Notes: generated by a model not told the origin, from the letters alone. A stretch of 64,000 nt of DNA from an uncultured Clostridia bacterium (GCA_947173485.1 CAMWFH010000001.1:62001-126000); one strand, 5' to 3'; positions 10,164 to 18,312 are shown, counted from the first letter of the stretch. Made by a program: numbers and translations.

Positions 10164-10733
10164 CTACCGCCCTTTGAGCAGCCGCTCCAGAAGGTCCCGG
10201 CAGGGCCGGAACAGCACCAGAGCGATGACGAAGTTGCCGATGCAGTGGGGGATATCGAAGGGGATGCACGAGATCCAGTAGGCCAGGGCCGCGGCCCAGC
10301 CGCTGACCAGCAGGTAGGGGATGGTACACAGGGTCCCGAAGGCCAGGCCAAAGGCCCCGGACAGGATGGCCCAGGGCAGAGGGGCGCGGACCTTGCGCAT
10401 AGGCATGGCCAGCAGCACCAGCACCAGCCAGACATACAGATAGTTGACCGACCAGATCCCAAAGCCGAAGGTCAGGAACTCCATGGCCACATAGACGTAG
10501 ACCGCGAACAGGGCCCGCCAGCCCATCACCGCCACCAGCACCATGATCAGCAGGGACACCGGCTCGATGTTGGGCAGGCCCGCCATGGCCAGCTTGCCCA
10601 CGAACATGATGGCCCCCATCAGTCCCAGCAGCACGATATCCCGGGCGGCCAGCGCGCCCCTCCTGCCGGAGACAGCTCTCCGGGTCCCTCTATCACCGCT
10701 GTTCTGGCTCACAGCATCCCGCTCACCCGTCAT
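10164..10733 (-). CDS. ECF transporter S component, probable cobalamin/corrinoid uptake
   Basis: A 189-residue integral membrane protein with about five or six hydrophobic helices starting near residue 30 and a short basic cytoplasmic N terminus. The segment LLGLMGAIMFVGKLAM resembles the helix 1 region of ECF S components, the substrate-binding subunits of energy-coupling-factor vitamin transporters. Its ATG overlaps the end of the DUF4430 gene by 11 bases, so the two are translationally coupled, and the pair lies behind a cobalamin riboswitch. Together this argues for vitamin B12 or corrinoid precursor uptake. The shared energising EcfA/A'/T module is not in the window and must be encoded elsewhere. 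The substrate assignment rests on the riboswitch and partner. Confidence 0.8.
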   Translation of the reverse strand: MTGERDAVSQNSGDRGTRRAVSGRRGALAARDIVLLGLMGAIMFVGKLAMAGLPNIEPVSLLIMVLVAVMGWRALFAVYVYVAMEFLTFGFGIWSVNYLYVWLVLVLLAMPMRKVRAPLPWAILSGAFGLAFGTLCTIPYLLVSGWAAALAYWISCIPFDIPHCIGNFVIALVLFRPCRDLLERLLKGR

Positions 10734-11127
10734 AGCCCACCGTCAAGGTCAGCTCGAACCGGTCGCCGTCGGCGATGGGTGTGGTGTCCGCGCCGGTGTC
10801 CACCCGCTCGCCGCCCTTGGTCACCTTCCACCACTCCTGGGTCCCCTCATCAGCGGTCTCCCCGTCGGCGGTGCGGATGTAGAGGCCGTAGGCGCCCTGG
10901 TCGTTCACTACCACGTTCCCCTCCACCATGGCCGGGCCTAAGTAGGCCTCCGCCGTCTTTAGGGTGAAGTCCTTGGTCGATCCGTCCTTATGGACCACTT
11001 GGACGGTGATGGTCTTGTCCCCCGCTGTCCCCTTGGGGGTCAAAGTCCGGTACACCACCAGCAGCACGGCCGCCGCCGCCGCCAGGACGGCCAGGGCGAG
11101 CAGGGTCTTTCTCGTCTCTTTCTTCAT
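10723..11127 (-). CDS. DUF4430 (transcobalamin-like C-terminal domain) membrane-anchored protein
   Basis: A 134-residue protein with one N-terminal hydrophobic segment (about 8-27) that should anchor it outside the membrane, then a DUF4430 domain: strand TITVQVVHKDG, LGPAMVEG, YGLYIRTADG and the family-typical EWWKVTKGGE, ending in FELTLTVGY. DUF4430 is the transcobalamin-like C-terminal fold, known from cobalamin-binding surface proteins. No lipobox cysteine is visible, so a signal anchor is more likely than lipidation. AGGAGGA lies eight bases before the start. It is the first gene behind the cobalamin riboswitch and overlaps the ECF S gene, so it may capture corrinoids for that transporter. 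Confidence 0.85.
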   Translation of the reverse strand: MKKETRKTLLALAVLAAAAAVLLVVYRTLTPKGTAGDKTITVQVVHKDGSTKDFTLKTAEAYLGPAMVEGNVVVNDQGAYGLYIRTADGETADEGTQEWWKVTKGGERVDTGADTTPIADGDRFELTLTVGYDG

Positions 11128-11178
11128 CTGTACAGTCCTCCTAAACAGTATGATCCCACTTTATATCTATCTCTCTAT

Positions 11179-11208
11179 AAAAAAGCGCGGCCATCCAGGA
11201 TGACCGCG
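11179..11208 (-). terminator. Riboswitch expression-platform terminator
   Basis: An 11-bp stem with one G-U pair (11186-11196 with 11198-11208, loop tightened in practice) is followed on the minus strand by six T (11179-11184). It lies between the cobalamin aptamer and the DUF4430 start, so ligand binding probably favours transcription termination. Confidence 0.75.
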
Positions 11209-11257
11209 GTCTAGGCAGATCGATCCCTCGCGATCTGGAACATGACTGTTCCTACAT

Positions 11258-11440
11258 GCCGCAGCAGGGAGGTCTCCTGACTTGCAGATCCTCACGCGCC
11301 GCCGCCTTCCCGGTCCTGGGACCAGTGGCTGCCGTCTGGGCCAGGCGGCGCGCTCCCTGCATACAGTGACGAGATCGTACAGGCCTCTCACCTGTTTCCC
11401 TCCGCCCTGCCTGGAGGCGGGGCTTTCCTGCTGCTCTATG
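11258..11440 (-). promoter_or_regulatory. Cobalamin riboswitch aptamer
   Basis: Read on the minus strand the conserved cobalamin-element blocks occur in order: closing stem GCAGCAG (11428-11434) pairing with CTGCTGC (11261-11267), the ACAGGTGA...CCTGT hairpin (11379-11395), CAGGGAGC (11352-11359), the B12-box core GCCACTG (11323-11329), a GGGAAGGCG block near 11305-11315 and AGTCAGGAGACCTC (11269-11282). The order and spacing match the known class. It lies upstream of the DUF4430/ECF S pair with a terminator hairpin between, filling most of the 393-base gap between 11127 and 11521. Confidence 0.93.
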
Positions 11441-11520
11441 AAATAATACTATGTGATATGCTTTTATGCGTTATGGACAGGATACCACAGTTTTATCCAA
11501 AGTACAAGGGCAAGATCGCC

Positions 11521-12432
11521 TCAGCTCCCCCAGAACAGGGCCTGGGCGTTGTCGTAGAAGATCCGCTGCTTGTCCGCCTGGCGGAGGGCCGGGTGGTCCG
11601 CCACGAAGTCGATGAAATGCCGGTAGGTGTCCCTCGTCATGGCGGAGGGCATATCGCTGCCCCACAGCAGCCGCTCCGCCCCCAGCCGCTCCACCGCCAT
11701 CTGGAGGTAGGACCGGGCCGTGGGATAGGGGTAGGTCTCCGGGCGGCTGTTGAGGCACAGCGCCGCCAGGTCGAACCAGACGTTGGGCAGGGCCAGCTTA
11801 TCCAGAGACTGTTTCAGCAGCTCCCCGTCCCCCAGCTGGGGCGACAGGAGGTGGCAGACCACGAAGGGCATATCGGGATAGCGGAGGATGGTCCGCCGGA
11901 GGGCGTCCACCTGCCAGCTGACGCTGCGGGGCTTGCCGATGTCGATCACGAAGGTGAGGCCGCGGTCGGCGGCATGGCGGCAGGCGGCGTCCATCACCTC
12001 CCCGTCCAGGGCCAGGGGCGGGTGATTGGCCATCAGGCCGGAGCCGCTGCTGACCTCGAACTTGACGATTCGAAACCCCAGCTCATCAAAGAGGTGGGCC
12101 CGGATCTTGTCCACCTGGCCGGAAAAGGGGTCATAGGAGGCCGCGCCGGTGAACCGGTCAGGGTAGGCGCGCATTGCCTCGTAGGTGTAGAGATTCTGGA
12201 AGCCGAAGTAGTTGCCTTGGAGCAGCACCGCCTTCTCCACCCCGTGGGCGTCCATCACCCGCAGCAGGGCCTCCGGCGGCGCGGCGTACTCGCCGATCTC
12301 CGGCGGCAGGATCTGAAAGGTCTGCCCGGTGGCATAGACGGCCCGGCCGCCGCCACAGGGGCGCAGTTCCCCCTGGGAGCCGGTACCGGCGATACATTGG
12401 ACCACATGGGCGTGGGCATCGATGATCTTCAT
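11521..12432 (-). CDS. Amidohydrolase-family (amidohydrolase-2) metal-dependent hydrolase
   Basis: A 303-residue TIM-barrel hydrolase. It begins MKIIDAHAHVV, the HxH metal site at the end of the first strand, and continues with IVKFEVSSG, FVIDIG, FVVCHLLS (metal His) and ends in LLWGSDMPSA, where the catalytic Asp of the amidohydrolase-2 group (decarboxylases and lactonases such as LigI or ACMSD relatives) is located. The start at 12432 follows GGGAGGG; the frame remains open further upstream but only by overlapping the carboxypeptidase gene. It begins 13 bases after dacF on the same strand and is probably in its transcript. The substrate is unknown. Confidence 0.85.
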   Translation of the reverse strand: MKIIDAHAHVVQCIAGTGSQGELRPCGGGRAVYATGQTFQILPPEIGEYAAPPEALLRVMDAHGVEKAVLLQGNYFGFQNLYTYEAMRAYPDRFTGAASYDPFSGQVDKIRAHLFDELGFRIVKFEVSSGSGLMANHPPLALDGEVMDAACRHAADRGLTFVIDIGKPRSVSWQVDALRRTILRYPDMPFVVCHLLSPQLGDGELLKQSLDKLALPNVWFDLAALCLNSRPETYPYPTARSYLQMAVERLGAERLLWGSDMPSAMTRDTYRHFIDFVADHPALRQADKQRIFYDNAQALFWGS

Positions 12433-12445
12433 GGCAGGCCCTCCC

Positions 12446-13822
12446 TCACCGGCGGCGGCCCCGGTAGTTGCTGCCGCTGTAGGCGTTGTAGGTGTGCTTA
12501 TTGTGGCGGTTCTGCCGCCGGCGCTTGGTCCACAGGTGGATGCCCACCGACAGGATGACGATGGCCGCCGCCGCCGCGCCGGCGATATACCAGACCTTCT
12601 TCTGGGACAAGAACGCCAGCGCCTGCCGGCGGAACACCAGCAGACGGGAGGCCTCCACGCTGCTGTTGGCCAGCAGGGGCACCGTGGCATAGATGGTATC
12701 GCCATCGCGGAGGGTCAGCTCTCCCAGCACGTCCCCCTCGGAGACCGGGGCGTCGATCGGCTCCTGGTAGATGACGATCTCCCGCTCCACCTCCTCCGGC
12801 GGCAGGTCCACCGGCAGCAGGCGCTCCACGCCCCGCTCCGGCTTGACCACTACCTGTCCCACCTCGGAGAGCTCCACCTTCACCTCCTGGAGCAGCTCCC
12901 GGCCGGTGAGCAGGGTCTGGCGGGAGAAGGACTGGAAGCCCCACTCGAACAGCCGGACCATCTCGGTGAAGCTCTGGTTCTGGCTGCCTCCGTTCTCCAG
13001 CTTCACCGTCTCCGCCCCCAGAACGATCCCTAGGAGGCTGCGCCCGCCCTTGGTGGCGGTGGAGGCCAGGCAGTTGCCCGCCTTGGAGGTGTAGCCGGTC
13101 TTGATGCCGTGGGCGGCGCTGTAGACATACCCCGCCGCCCGGTAGGGGGAGAGGAGGAGGTTGGTGGTGTAGTAGGTCCGGGCCGGGGACTGGTCCGTGG
13201 CGGGCTTGGTGAAGTGGCGGGTATCGCAGAGGGGCATGAAATCCTCATGCTCCATGGCCTCTTGGATGATGAGGTACAGGTCCCAGGCGGTGGTGTAGTG
13301 GTCATCGTCCGGCAGGCCGTTGGTGGTGACGAAGTGGGTGTTGGTGCAGCCTAGATCCTCCGCCTTGGCGTTCATCCGGGCCACGAAGCCCTCGATGCTG
13401 CCGTCCAAGGCCTCCGCTAAGATGTTGCAGGCCTCGTTGGCGGAGGCCACCATGGCGCACTTGAGCAGGGTGTCCACCGTGTGGGCGTCACCGGCCTTGA
13501 TGGCGGCGTTGCTGCCCTCCGGGGGCACGGCGTCGATGGCGCTGGCGCTGGCGGTGAGGACCGTGTCCAAGGCAAGGCGCCCATCGTCCACCGCCTCCAG
13601 CACCAGCAGGGCGGTCATGATCTTGGTCAGGCTGGCGGGGGGCAGGCGGTCGTGGATGTTCTGGGTGTGGAGGACCTCCCCGGTGTCCGGGTCCAGCAGC
13701 AGCGCGGCCCTGGCCGCCACCTCCATCTTCTCGATGGCCTGGGCGGGGACGCAGATGGACAGGGCCAGGGACACGGTCAGGAACAGGGCCAGGAAAAAAG
13801 CGGATAAACGTTTTGCTCTCAT
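12446..13822 (-). CDS. dacF: D-alanyl-D-alanine carboxypeptidase (S11, DacF/PBP5 type)
   Basis: A 458-residue penicillin-binding protein that trims the terminal D-Ala of peptidoglycan stem peptides. Signal peptide 1-29, SxxK active site at Ser64-Lys67 in PPASLTKIM, SxN in VASANEACN and KTG in HGIKTGYTS. A PBP5-like beta-rich C-terminal domain is followed by a membrane anchor near 420-440 (YIAGAAAAAIVILSVG) and a basic tail. Unlike the amphipathic anchor of E. coli PBP5, this is a full transmembrane helix. The start follows GGAGA at 11 bases and removes an unrelated 69-residue upstream extension. Its promoter (13916-13944) overlaps the comEA-like gene start region. Confidence 0.92.
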   Translation of the reverse strand: MRAKRLSAFFLALFLTVSLALSICVPAQAIEKMEVAARAALLLDPDTGEVLHTQNIHDRLPPASLTKIMTALLVLEAVDDGRLALDTVLTASASAIDAVPPEGSNAAIKAGDAHTVDTLLKCAMVASANEACNILAEALDGSIEGFVARMNAKAEDLGCTNTHFVTTNGLPDDDHYTTAWDLYLIIQEAMEHEDFMPLCDTRHFTKPATDQSPARTYYTTNLLLSPYRAAGYVYSAAHGIKTGYTSKAGNCLASTATKGGRSLLGIVLGAETVKLENGGSQNQSFTEMVRLFEWGFQSFSRQTLLTGRELLQEVKVELSEVGQVVVKPERGVERLLPVDLPPEEVEREIVIYQEPIDAPVSEGDVLGELTLRDGDTIYATVPLLANSSVEASRLLVFRRQALAFLSQKKVWYIAGAAAAAIVILSVGIHLWTKRRRQNRHNKHTYNAYSGSNYRGRRR

Positions 13823-13848
13823 GTGTTTATTTCTCCGAAGACCTATGG

Positions 13849-13854
13849 TATAAT
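13849..13854 (+). promoter_or_regulatory. Possible -10 element for the ComEA-like gene operon
   Basis: A perfect TATAAT on the plus strand, 17 bases after a poor -35 (TTTATT at 13826-13831) and about 90 bases before the GTG at 13947. If used, transcripts from it and from the divergent dacF promoter overlap across about 70 bases. Confidence 0.4.
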
Positions 13855-13915
13855 GGACCTGGGAAGGGACGCCCTTCCAAATTCTACAGATCTCGACAGG
13901 GTATTTTCGCGACTT

Positions 13916-13944
13916 AGTATAGCAAAAAATCCGTAGGAGTTCAA
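13916..13944 (-). promoter_or_regulatory. Sigma-A-type promoter of dacF
   Basis: Minus-strand TTGAAC (13939-13944), 17-base spacer, TATACT (13916-13921), about 95 bases upstream of the dacF start and within the ribosome-site region of the divergent ComEA-like gene. Confidence 0.8.
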
Positions 13945-13946
13945 GT

Positions 13947-14369
13947 GTGAAAAATAAGGGATCTTTGACCAGGGCTGAAACGGGCCTTCTGGTCCTGACA
14001 GGGGTCTTCCTCTGTCTTATGGTATGCATCGTCCACCATTCCCAGACCGGGACGATCTCTGGAGACTATACCATCATCACCCAGCAGGCGCCGCCGGAGC
14101 CGGTGACGCCGGTGGTGGAGCCCCGGGGCCCGGTGGATATCAACACCGCCAGCGCCGAGGCCCTCCAGCAGCTGCGGGGCGTCGGCCCCGCCATCGCGGA
14201 GCGGATCGTGGCCTACCGGACCGAGCATGGGCCCTTCACCTCCGTGGAGGAGCTGCTGGAGGTCCGGGGCATCGGCGAGGTCACCCTGGCGGAGATCCGG
14301 GAGGAGATCACCCTGGGGGACGCGGGCGGTCTCGAAGAAGATTTGGAAAACATGGAAAACATCCATTGA
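13947..14369 (+). CDS. ComEA-like helix-hairpin-helix DNA-binding protein
   Basis: A 140-residue protein with one N-terminal membrane helix (about 11-29), an extracytoplasmic linker rich in Pro/Thr and a C-terminal double helix-hairpin-helix: VDINTASAEALQQLRGVG and VEELLEVRGIGEVTLAEI. This is the ComEA layout, where the protein binds incoming DNA at the outer face of the membrane during transformation. No ComEC or other competence gene is adjacent, so a competence role is inferred from the family only. GTG start at 13947 with TAGGAG eight bases upstream. It lies 16 bases before the response regulator and probably shares its transcript. Confidence 0.85.
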   Translation: MKNKGSLTRAETGLLVLTGVFLCLMVCIVHHSQTGTISGDYTIITQQAPPEPVTPVVEPRGPVDINTASAEALQQLRGVGPAIAERIVAYRTEHGPFTSVEELLEVRGIGEVTLAEIREEITLGDAGGLEEDLENMENIH

Positions 14370-14385
14370 GCAGATAGGAGACAGC

Positions 14386-15063
14386 ATGAAGATCTTAGTG
14401 GTAGACGATGAGCGGCTGCTGGTCAAGGGCATCAAATTCAACCTGGAGAACGAGGGCTACCAGGTGGAGACCGCCTTCAACGGCCTGGCGGCGGTGGAGC
14501 TGGCCCGCAACGGCCAGTTCGACCTGATCATCCTGGACCTGATGATGCCGGAGCTGGACGGGCTGGAGGCCTGCCTGCGGATCCGGGAGTTCTCCAACGT
14601 GCCCATCATCATGCTCACCGCTCGGGGGGAGGACCGGGACAAGATCATCGGCTTCGAGTGCGGTGCCGACGACTATGTGACCAAGCCCTTCAACATCCTG
14701 GAGCTGAAGGCCCGTGTCCGGGCCCTGCTGCGCCGGTCCGGCGCCGGGGACGCCGCCAGGGGCGGCGTCATCACCGCCGGCCGGCTGGGGCTGGACCCCA
14801 AGCAGCGGGTGGCCCTCCGGGACGGGGCGGCGGTGGATCTGACCGCCAAGGAGTACGACCTCTTCGAGCTGCTAGTGCGCAACCCCAACCGGGTCTACAG
14901 CCGGGAGAACCTGATGAACGTGGTCTGGGGCTACAGCTACAGCGGCGACTACCGGACCGTGGATGTCCATATCCGCCGGCTGCGGGAGAAGCTGGAGGAG
15001 GACCCGGCCTCGCCGGTCCATATCCTGACCAAGTGGGGAGTGGGGTACTATTTTAAGGGGTAG
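14386..15063 (+). CDS. OmpR/PhoB-family response regulator (MtrA/WalR-like)
   Basis: A 225-residue regulator with an N-terminal receiver domain (VVDDER acidic pair, phospho-acceptor Asp in LIILDLMMPELDG near 51, LTARGED, KPFN with the conserved Lys) and a C-terminal winged helix (LTAKEYDLFELL, RTVDVHIRRLREKLE, VGYYFKG). GGAG precedes the ATG. It is the first of three tightly packed genes with a histidine kinase and a GerMN lipoprotein. That order matches actinobacterial mtrA-mtrB-lpqB, a cell-envelope and division-linked two-component system, and the domain content also resembles WalR. The target genes are not visible here. Confidence 0.92.
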   Translation: MKILVVDDERLLVKGIKFNLENEGYQVETAFNGLAAVELARNGQFDLIILDLMMPELDGLEACLRIREFSNVPIIMLTARGEDRDKIIGFECGADDYVTKPFNILELKARVRALLRRSGAGDAARGGVITAGRLGLDPKQRVALRDGAAVDLTAKEYDLFELLVRNPNRVYSRENLMNVVWGYSYSGDYRTVDVHIRRLREKLEEDPASPVHILTKWGVGYYFKG

Positions 15064-15064
15064 T

Positions 15065-16459
15065 CTGCAAGTCAAGATCGCCTTCAGCTACATCCTGGTG
15101 ATCGTGGCCGTCCTGGTGCTGCTGAACACCTATCCGCTGATCATGAGCCAGGACATGATCTTCCCCGCCAAGGAGACCGCCCTGCGCTCCTCCATCGCCT
15201 CCCTCACCGCCTCTCTGGCGGGTCTGGAGGAGCTGGACCGGGAGAACGTGCCGGCGGCGCTGGAGCGGGTGGAGCTGACGGGCGTCTCCCGGGCGGTGGT
15301 CACCGATGAGCAGGGCCAGATCCTCTACGACACCCGGGACGTGGGCAACGCCACCGGGCGGTACGCCTTCTATACGGAGCTGGTCCAGGCCCTGGAGGGC
15401 TACGATGCCCTCTACTCCGCCTACCAGGAGGGCGCCTTCCGGTCCAGCGCCGCCTCCCCGGTGCTCTACCGGGGGGAGATCATCGGGGCGGTGTATGTCT
15501 ACGAGTACGATGTCCAGCAGGGGGCCCTGCTGGACACCCTCCAGAGCAACCTGCTGAGCATCTCCGCCGGCGTGGGGGCGGTGGTGCTGACGGTGAGCCT
15601 GGTCCTGAGCAAGGCCATCACCTCCCGGATCAACGAGCTTTTGGCGGCGATCCGCAGCGTGCGGGAGGGCAGCTACGACCATCGGGCCGCGGTGACGGGC
15701 CACGACGAGGTGGCCCAGCTGGCCCAGGCTTTCAACGACCTGACGGACCGGCTGCGGGTGACGGAGGACGCCCGCCGGCAGTTCGTGGCCGACGCCTCCC
15801 ACGAGCTGAAGACCCCCTTGGCCTCCATCCGCCTGCTGACCGACTCCCTCCTCCAGACGGAGGAGATGGACGAGGACATGACCCGGGAATTTTTGATGGA
15901 CATCGGCCAGGAGGCGGAGCGGCTGAGCAACATCACCGAGGACCTGCTGCGCCTGACCCAGCTGGACAGCGGCGTGGTGGGGGCGGCGGAGCCGGTGGAG
16001 GTGGCGCCCATCATCCACCGGGTGCTGAAGATGCTGCGCATCCAGGCGGAGGAGCGGGATATCCGCCTCACCGCCCAGATCGACGATCCCTGCGCCATCC
16101 TGGCCACCCAGGGGGAGGTCCACCAGATGGTCTACAACCTGACGGAGAACGCGGTCAAATACGACCTGGACGGGGGATATGTCCTGGTGCGCCTGTCCGT
16201 GGAGGAGGGCATGGGGGTCATCCAGGTCTCCGACAACGGCATCGGCATCCCCGAGGGGGACCGGAGCCGGGTGTTCGAGCGGTTCTACCGGGTGGACAAG
16301 GCCCGCTCCCGGGCCGCCGGCGGCACCGGACTGGGCCTGTCCATCGTCCGGGACACGGTGAAGCGCCGGGGCGGCACCATCTCCCTGGCCCCCGGCGCGG
16401 AGGGCGGGTCCGTTTTCACCATCCGAATGCCTCTGGCAAGAGAGGAGGAGGCCCTATGA
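15065..16459 (+). CDS. Sensor histidine kinase with dCache-free extracytoplasmic loop and HAMP (MtrB-like)
   Basis: Domains in order: first membrane helix (SYILVIVAVLVLLNTYPLI), extracytoplasmic loop of about 140 residues, second helix (VGAVVLTVSLVLS), HAMP, dimerisation helix with H-box DASHELKTPLASIR, then ATPase with N box YNLTENAVKYD, G1 DNGIGIP and G2 GTGLGLSIVR. The start is unusual: no ATG, GTG or TTG exists between the in-frame stop at 15026 and a GTG at 15098, and starting at 15098 would delete the front of the first helix. I place it at CTG 15065, which follows AAGGGG (15055-15060); ATT 15050 is another option. It overlaps the next gene by ATGA. Confidence 0.85.
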   Translation: MQVKIAFSYILVIVAVLVLLNTYPLIMSQDMIFPAKETALRSSIASLTASLAGLEELDRENVPAALERVELTGVSRAVVTDEQGQILYDTRDVGNATGRYAFYTELVQALEGYDALYSAYQEGAFRSSAASPVLYRGEIIGAVYVYEYDVQQGALLDTLQSNLLSISAGVGAVVLTVSLVLSKAITSRINELLAAIRSVREGSYDHRAAVTGHDEVAQLAQAFNDLTDRLRVTEDARRQFVADASHELKTPLASIRLLTDSLLQTEEMDEDMTREFLMDIGQEAERLSNITEDLLRLTQLDSGVVGAAEPVEVAPIIHRVLKMLRIQAEERDIRLTAQIDDPCAILATQGEVHQMVYNLTENAVKYDLDGGYVLVRLSVEEGMGVIQVSDNGIGIPEGDRSRVFERFYRVDKARSRAAGGTGLGLSIVRDTVKRRGGTISLAPGAEGGSVFTIRMPLAREEEAL

Positions 16460-17403
16460 GACGGCTGCTGCCCGCCCTGCTGTCCCTGGCGCTGCTGCTG
16501 GCTGGCTGCGGCCGGCATCCGGCGGAGGACGCCCCGGACATCACCCTATACTACATCGCCGCCGACCTGGCCGACACCGCCGGAGGCGACGCCATCCGGG
16601 CGGTACCGGCGTCCATCGAGGGCCTTGAAGAGCTGGAGACCTGGGAGGCGGCGGCGTTGCTCCTGTCCCGCCTGGCCGAGAGCGGCGACGGCTGGGTCAG
16701 CCCCCTGCCCGCCGGGGTCACGGTGGAGGACATCGCCCTCCAGGGCCGGCGGGTCTATGTGGACTTCTCCCGGGGCTACGGCAGTCTCACCGGTATCCGC
16801 CTCAGCCTGGCGGACTACTGTGTCGCTTTGTCCCTGTGCCAGCTGGAGGAGGTCTCCTCGGTCTATATCACCGCCGCCGGCCAGCCCCTCAGCCTCCGGG
16901 GCAGCCAGGTGCTGATGGAGCAGGACGTGGTCCTCTCCGGCATGGAGGACATCGTTCGGACGGTGGCGGTCTCCCTCTGGTTCCTGGACGGCGGCGGCGC
17001 TCTGGTCCAGGAGCAGCGGGAGCTGGAGCTGTACGAGGGGCAGACCCTGGCGGAGGCCCTGGCCGCCGCCCTGGAGGAGGGCCCCCAGGACCGGGGGCGC
17101 AGCGCCGTCCTGCCGGCGGGGTTCACCATCCGCAGCGTCCGGGTGGAGGACGGGGTCTGCTGGCTGAACATCCTCTCCGACAGCATGGCCCTCCTGCCGG
17201 AGGCGGCAGCGGACCAGGAGATCGTCCTCCAGGCCATCAGCCGGACCTTCCTGGCGCTGGAGTCCGTCCAGGAGCTGCGGCTGCTGGTGGACGGCACGGA
17301 GACGGACTTCTTCGGCCAGGTCCACATGGCCCCCTACAGCGTCCTGCCGGCCGGGCCCGCCGTTGGACTGGAGGATGCGGGGCCCTCGCCGTATCCGTCC
17401 TAA
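16456..17403 (+). CDS. GerMN-domain lipoprotein (LpqB/GerM-like)
   Basis: A 315-residue exported lipoprotein. Signal peptide and lipobox LLLAGC put the lipidated Cys at position 18. Two GerMN-like modules follow (roughly 45-165 and 185-300), each with the strand pair seen in GerM and LpqB: GRRVYVDFSRGYGSL and VCWLNILSDSMALL, and helices in which family members carry LADYCVALSLCQL-like segments. The start overlaps the kinase stop by ATGA, so synthesis is coupled to the kinase. By analogy with LpqB, which interacts with the MtrB sensor, this protein may modulate the adjacent kinase from outside the membrane; that is inference. It could instead be a spore-germination or envelope factor. Confidence 0.82.
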   Translation: MRRLLPALLSLALLLAGCGRHPAEDAPDITLYYIAADLADTAGGDAIRAVPASIEGLEELETWEAAALLLSRLAESGDGWVSPLPAGVTVEDIALQGRRVYVDFSRGYGSLTGIRLSLADYCVALSLCQLEEVSSVYITAAGQPLSLRGSQVLMEQDVVLSGMEDIVRTVAVSLWFLDGGGALVQEQRELELYEGQTLAEALAAALEEGPQDRGRSAVLPAGFTIRSVRVEDGVCWLNILSDSMALLPEAAADQEIVLQAISRTFLALESVQELRLLVDGTETDFFGQVHMAPYSVLPAGPAVGLEDAGPSPYPS

Positions 17404-17469
17404 AACGGAGAGGACAGCCGGCGGCATCTGTGATAGGATGCTTCAGAGCATAAAAAGGAGGGATCCTCA

Positions 17470-18309
17470 ATGAATTGGATCGACGGCATGAACCGGGCCC
17501 TGGACTATGCGGAGGCCCACCTCACCGAGCCCCTGACCGCGGAGGACCTGGCGAAGCTGGCGGGCTGCCCCAGCTACCACTTCCAGCGGATCTTCACCTA
17601 TATCGCCGGGGTCCCCCTGTCGGAGCACCTGCGCCGGCGGCGGATGAGCCGGGCGGCGGCGGCGCTCCTGGGGGGAGACAAGGTGATCGATGTGGCCCTC
17701 CGCTATGGCTACGACTCCCCCACCGCCTTCAACCGGGCCTTCCAGTCGGTCCATGGCGTGCCCCCCTCCCAGGTCCAGCGGGCGGACGCCTCCCTTCGGT
17801 CCTATCCGCCGCTGCGCCTCCATCTGACGGTGACCGGCGGGGAAAAACTGGAGTACCGCGTCGAAAAGCGCCCCGCCTTCTCCATCACCGGCCTCTCCGC
17901 CCCCTTGGGCAGCGAGCTGGAGAGCAATTTCCAGGCGGTGCCCCAGCTCTGGGGGAAGGCCGCCGCCGAAGGGTGGATCCCCCGGCTGATGGGCTGTATG
18001 ACCGGGGAGCCCCAGGGGCTCCTAGGGGTCAGCGCCTGCTGCGAGGGGGCGCAGTGGCGCTACTATATCGCCGTGGCCGGCCAGGGCGGGCCGGAGAGCT
18101 ACATCGTCCCGGCAGCCATATGGGCCATCTTCCCTGGGGAGGGGCCCATGCCGGAGGCGGTCCAGGCCCTGGAGCGGCGGGTGGTGACCGAGTGGCTGCC
18201 CACCTCCGGCTATCTCTACGCCAACGCCCCGGACATCGAGGTCTACCTGAACGCCGACCCCGCCCATGCCCGGTTCGAGGTGTGGCTGCCGGTGGAGCCG
18301 GCTGAATAG
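17470..18309 (+). CDS. AraC-family regulator with GyrI-like effector-binding domain
   Basis: A 279-residue protein with an N-terminal AraC double helix-turn-helix (about 1-105; LTAEDLAKLAGCPSYHFQRIF and ALRYGYDSPTAFNRAFQSV) and a C-terminal GyrI/SOUL-like effector-binding domain (about 120-279; YRVEKRPAFSITGL, then GYLYANAPDIEVYL). This is the Rob/SoxS-GyrI arrangement, often linked to multidrug or toxic-compound responses. AAGGAGGG lies seven bases upstream of the ATG. It is followed by a strong bidirectional terminator shared with the convergent RND efflux operon; a regulatory connection to that operon is possible but not shown. Confidence 0.9.
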   Translation: MNWIDGMNRALDYAEAHLTEPLTAEDLAKLAGCPSYHFQRIFTYIAGVPLSEHLRRRRMSRAAAALLGGDKVIDVALRYGYDSPTAFNRAFQSVHGVPPSQVQRADASLRSYPPLRLHLTVTGGEKLEYRVEKRPAFSITGLSAPLGSELESNFQAVPQLWGKAAAEGWIPRLMGCMTGEPQGLLGVSACCEGAQWRYYIAVAGQGGPESYIVPAAIWAIFPGEGPMPEAVQALERRVVTEWLPTSGYLYANAPDIEVYLNADPAHARFEVWLPVEPAE

Positions 18310-18312
18310 CAG

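Noticed and set aside
12433-12705. N-terminal extension of the amidohydrolase into the dacF gene
   Set aside because: The extension is an antisense-like Arg/Pro/Ser-rich shadow of another reading frame of dacF; the family start DAHAH with a good ribosome site begins at 12432.
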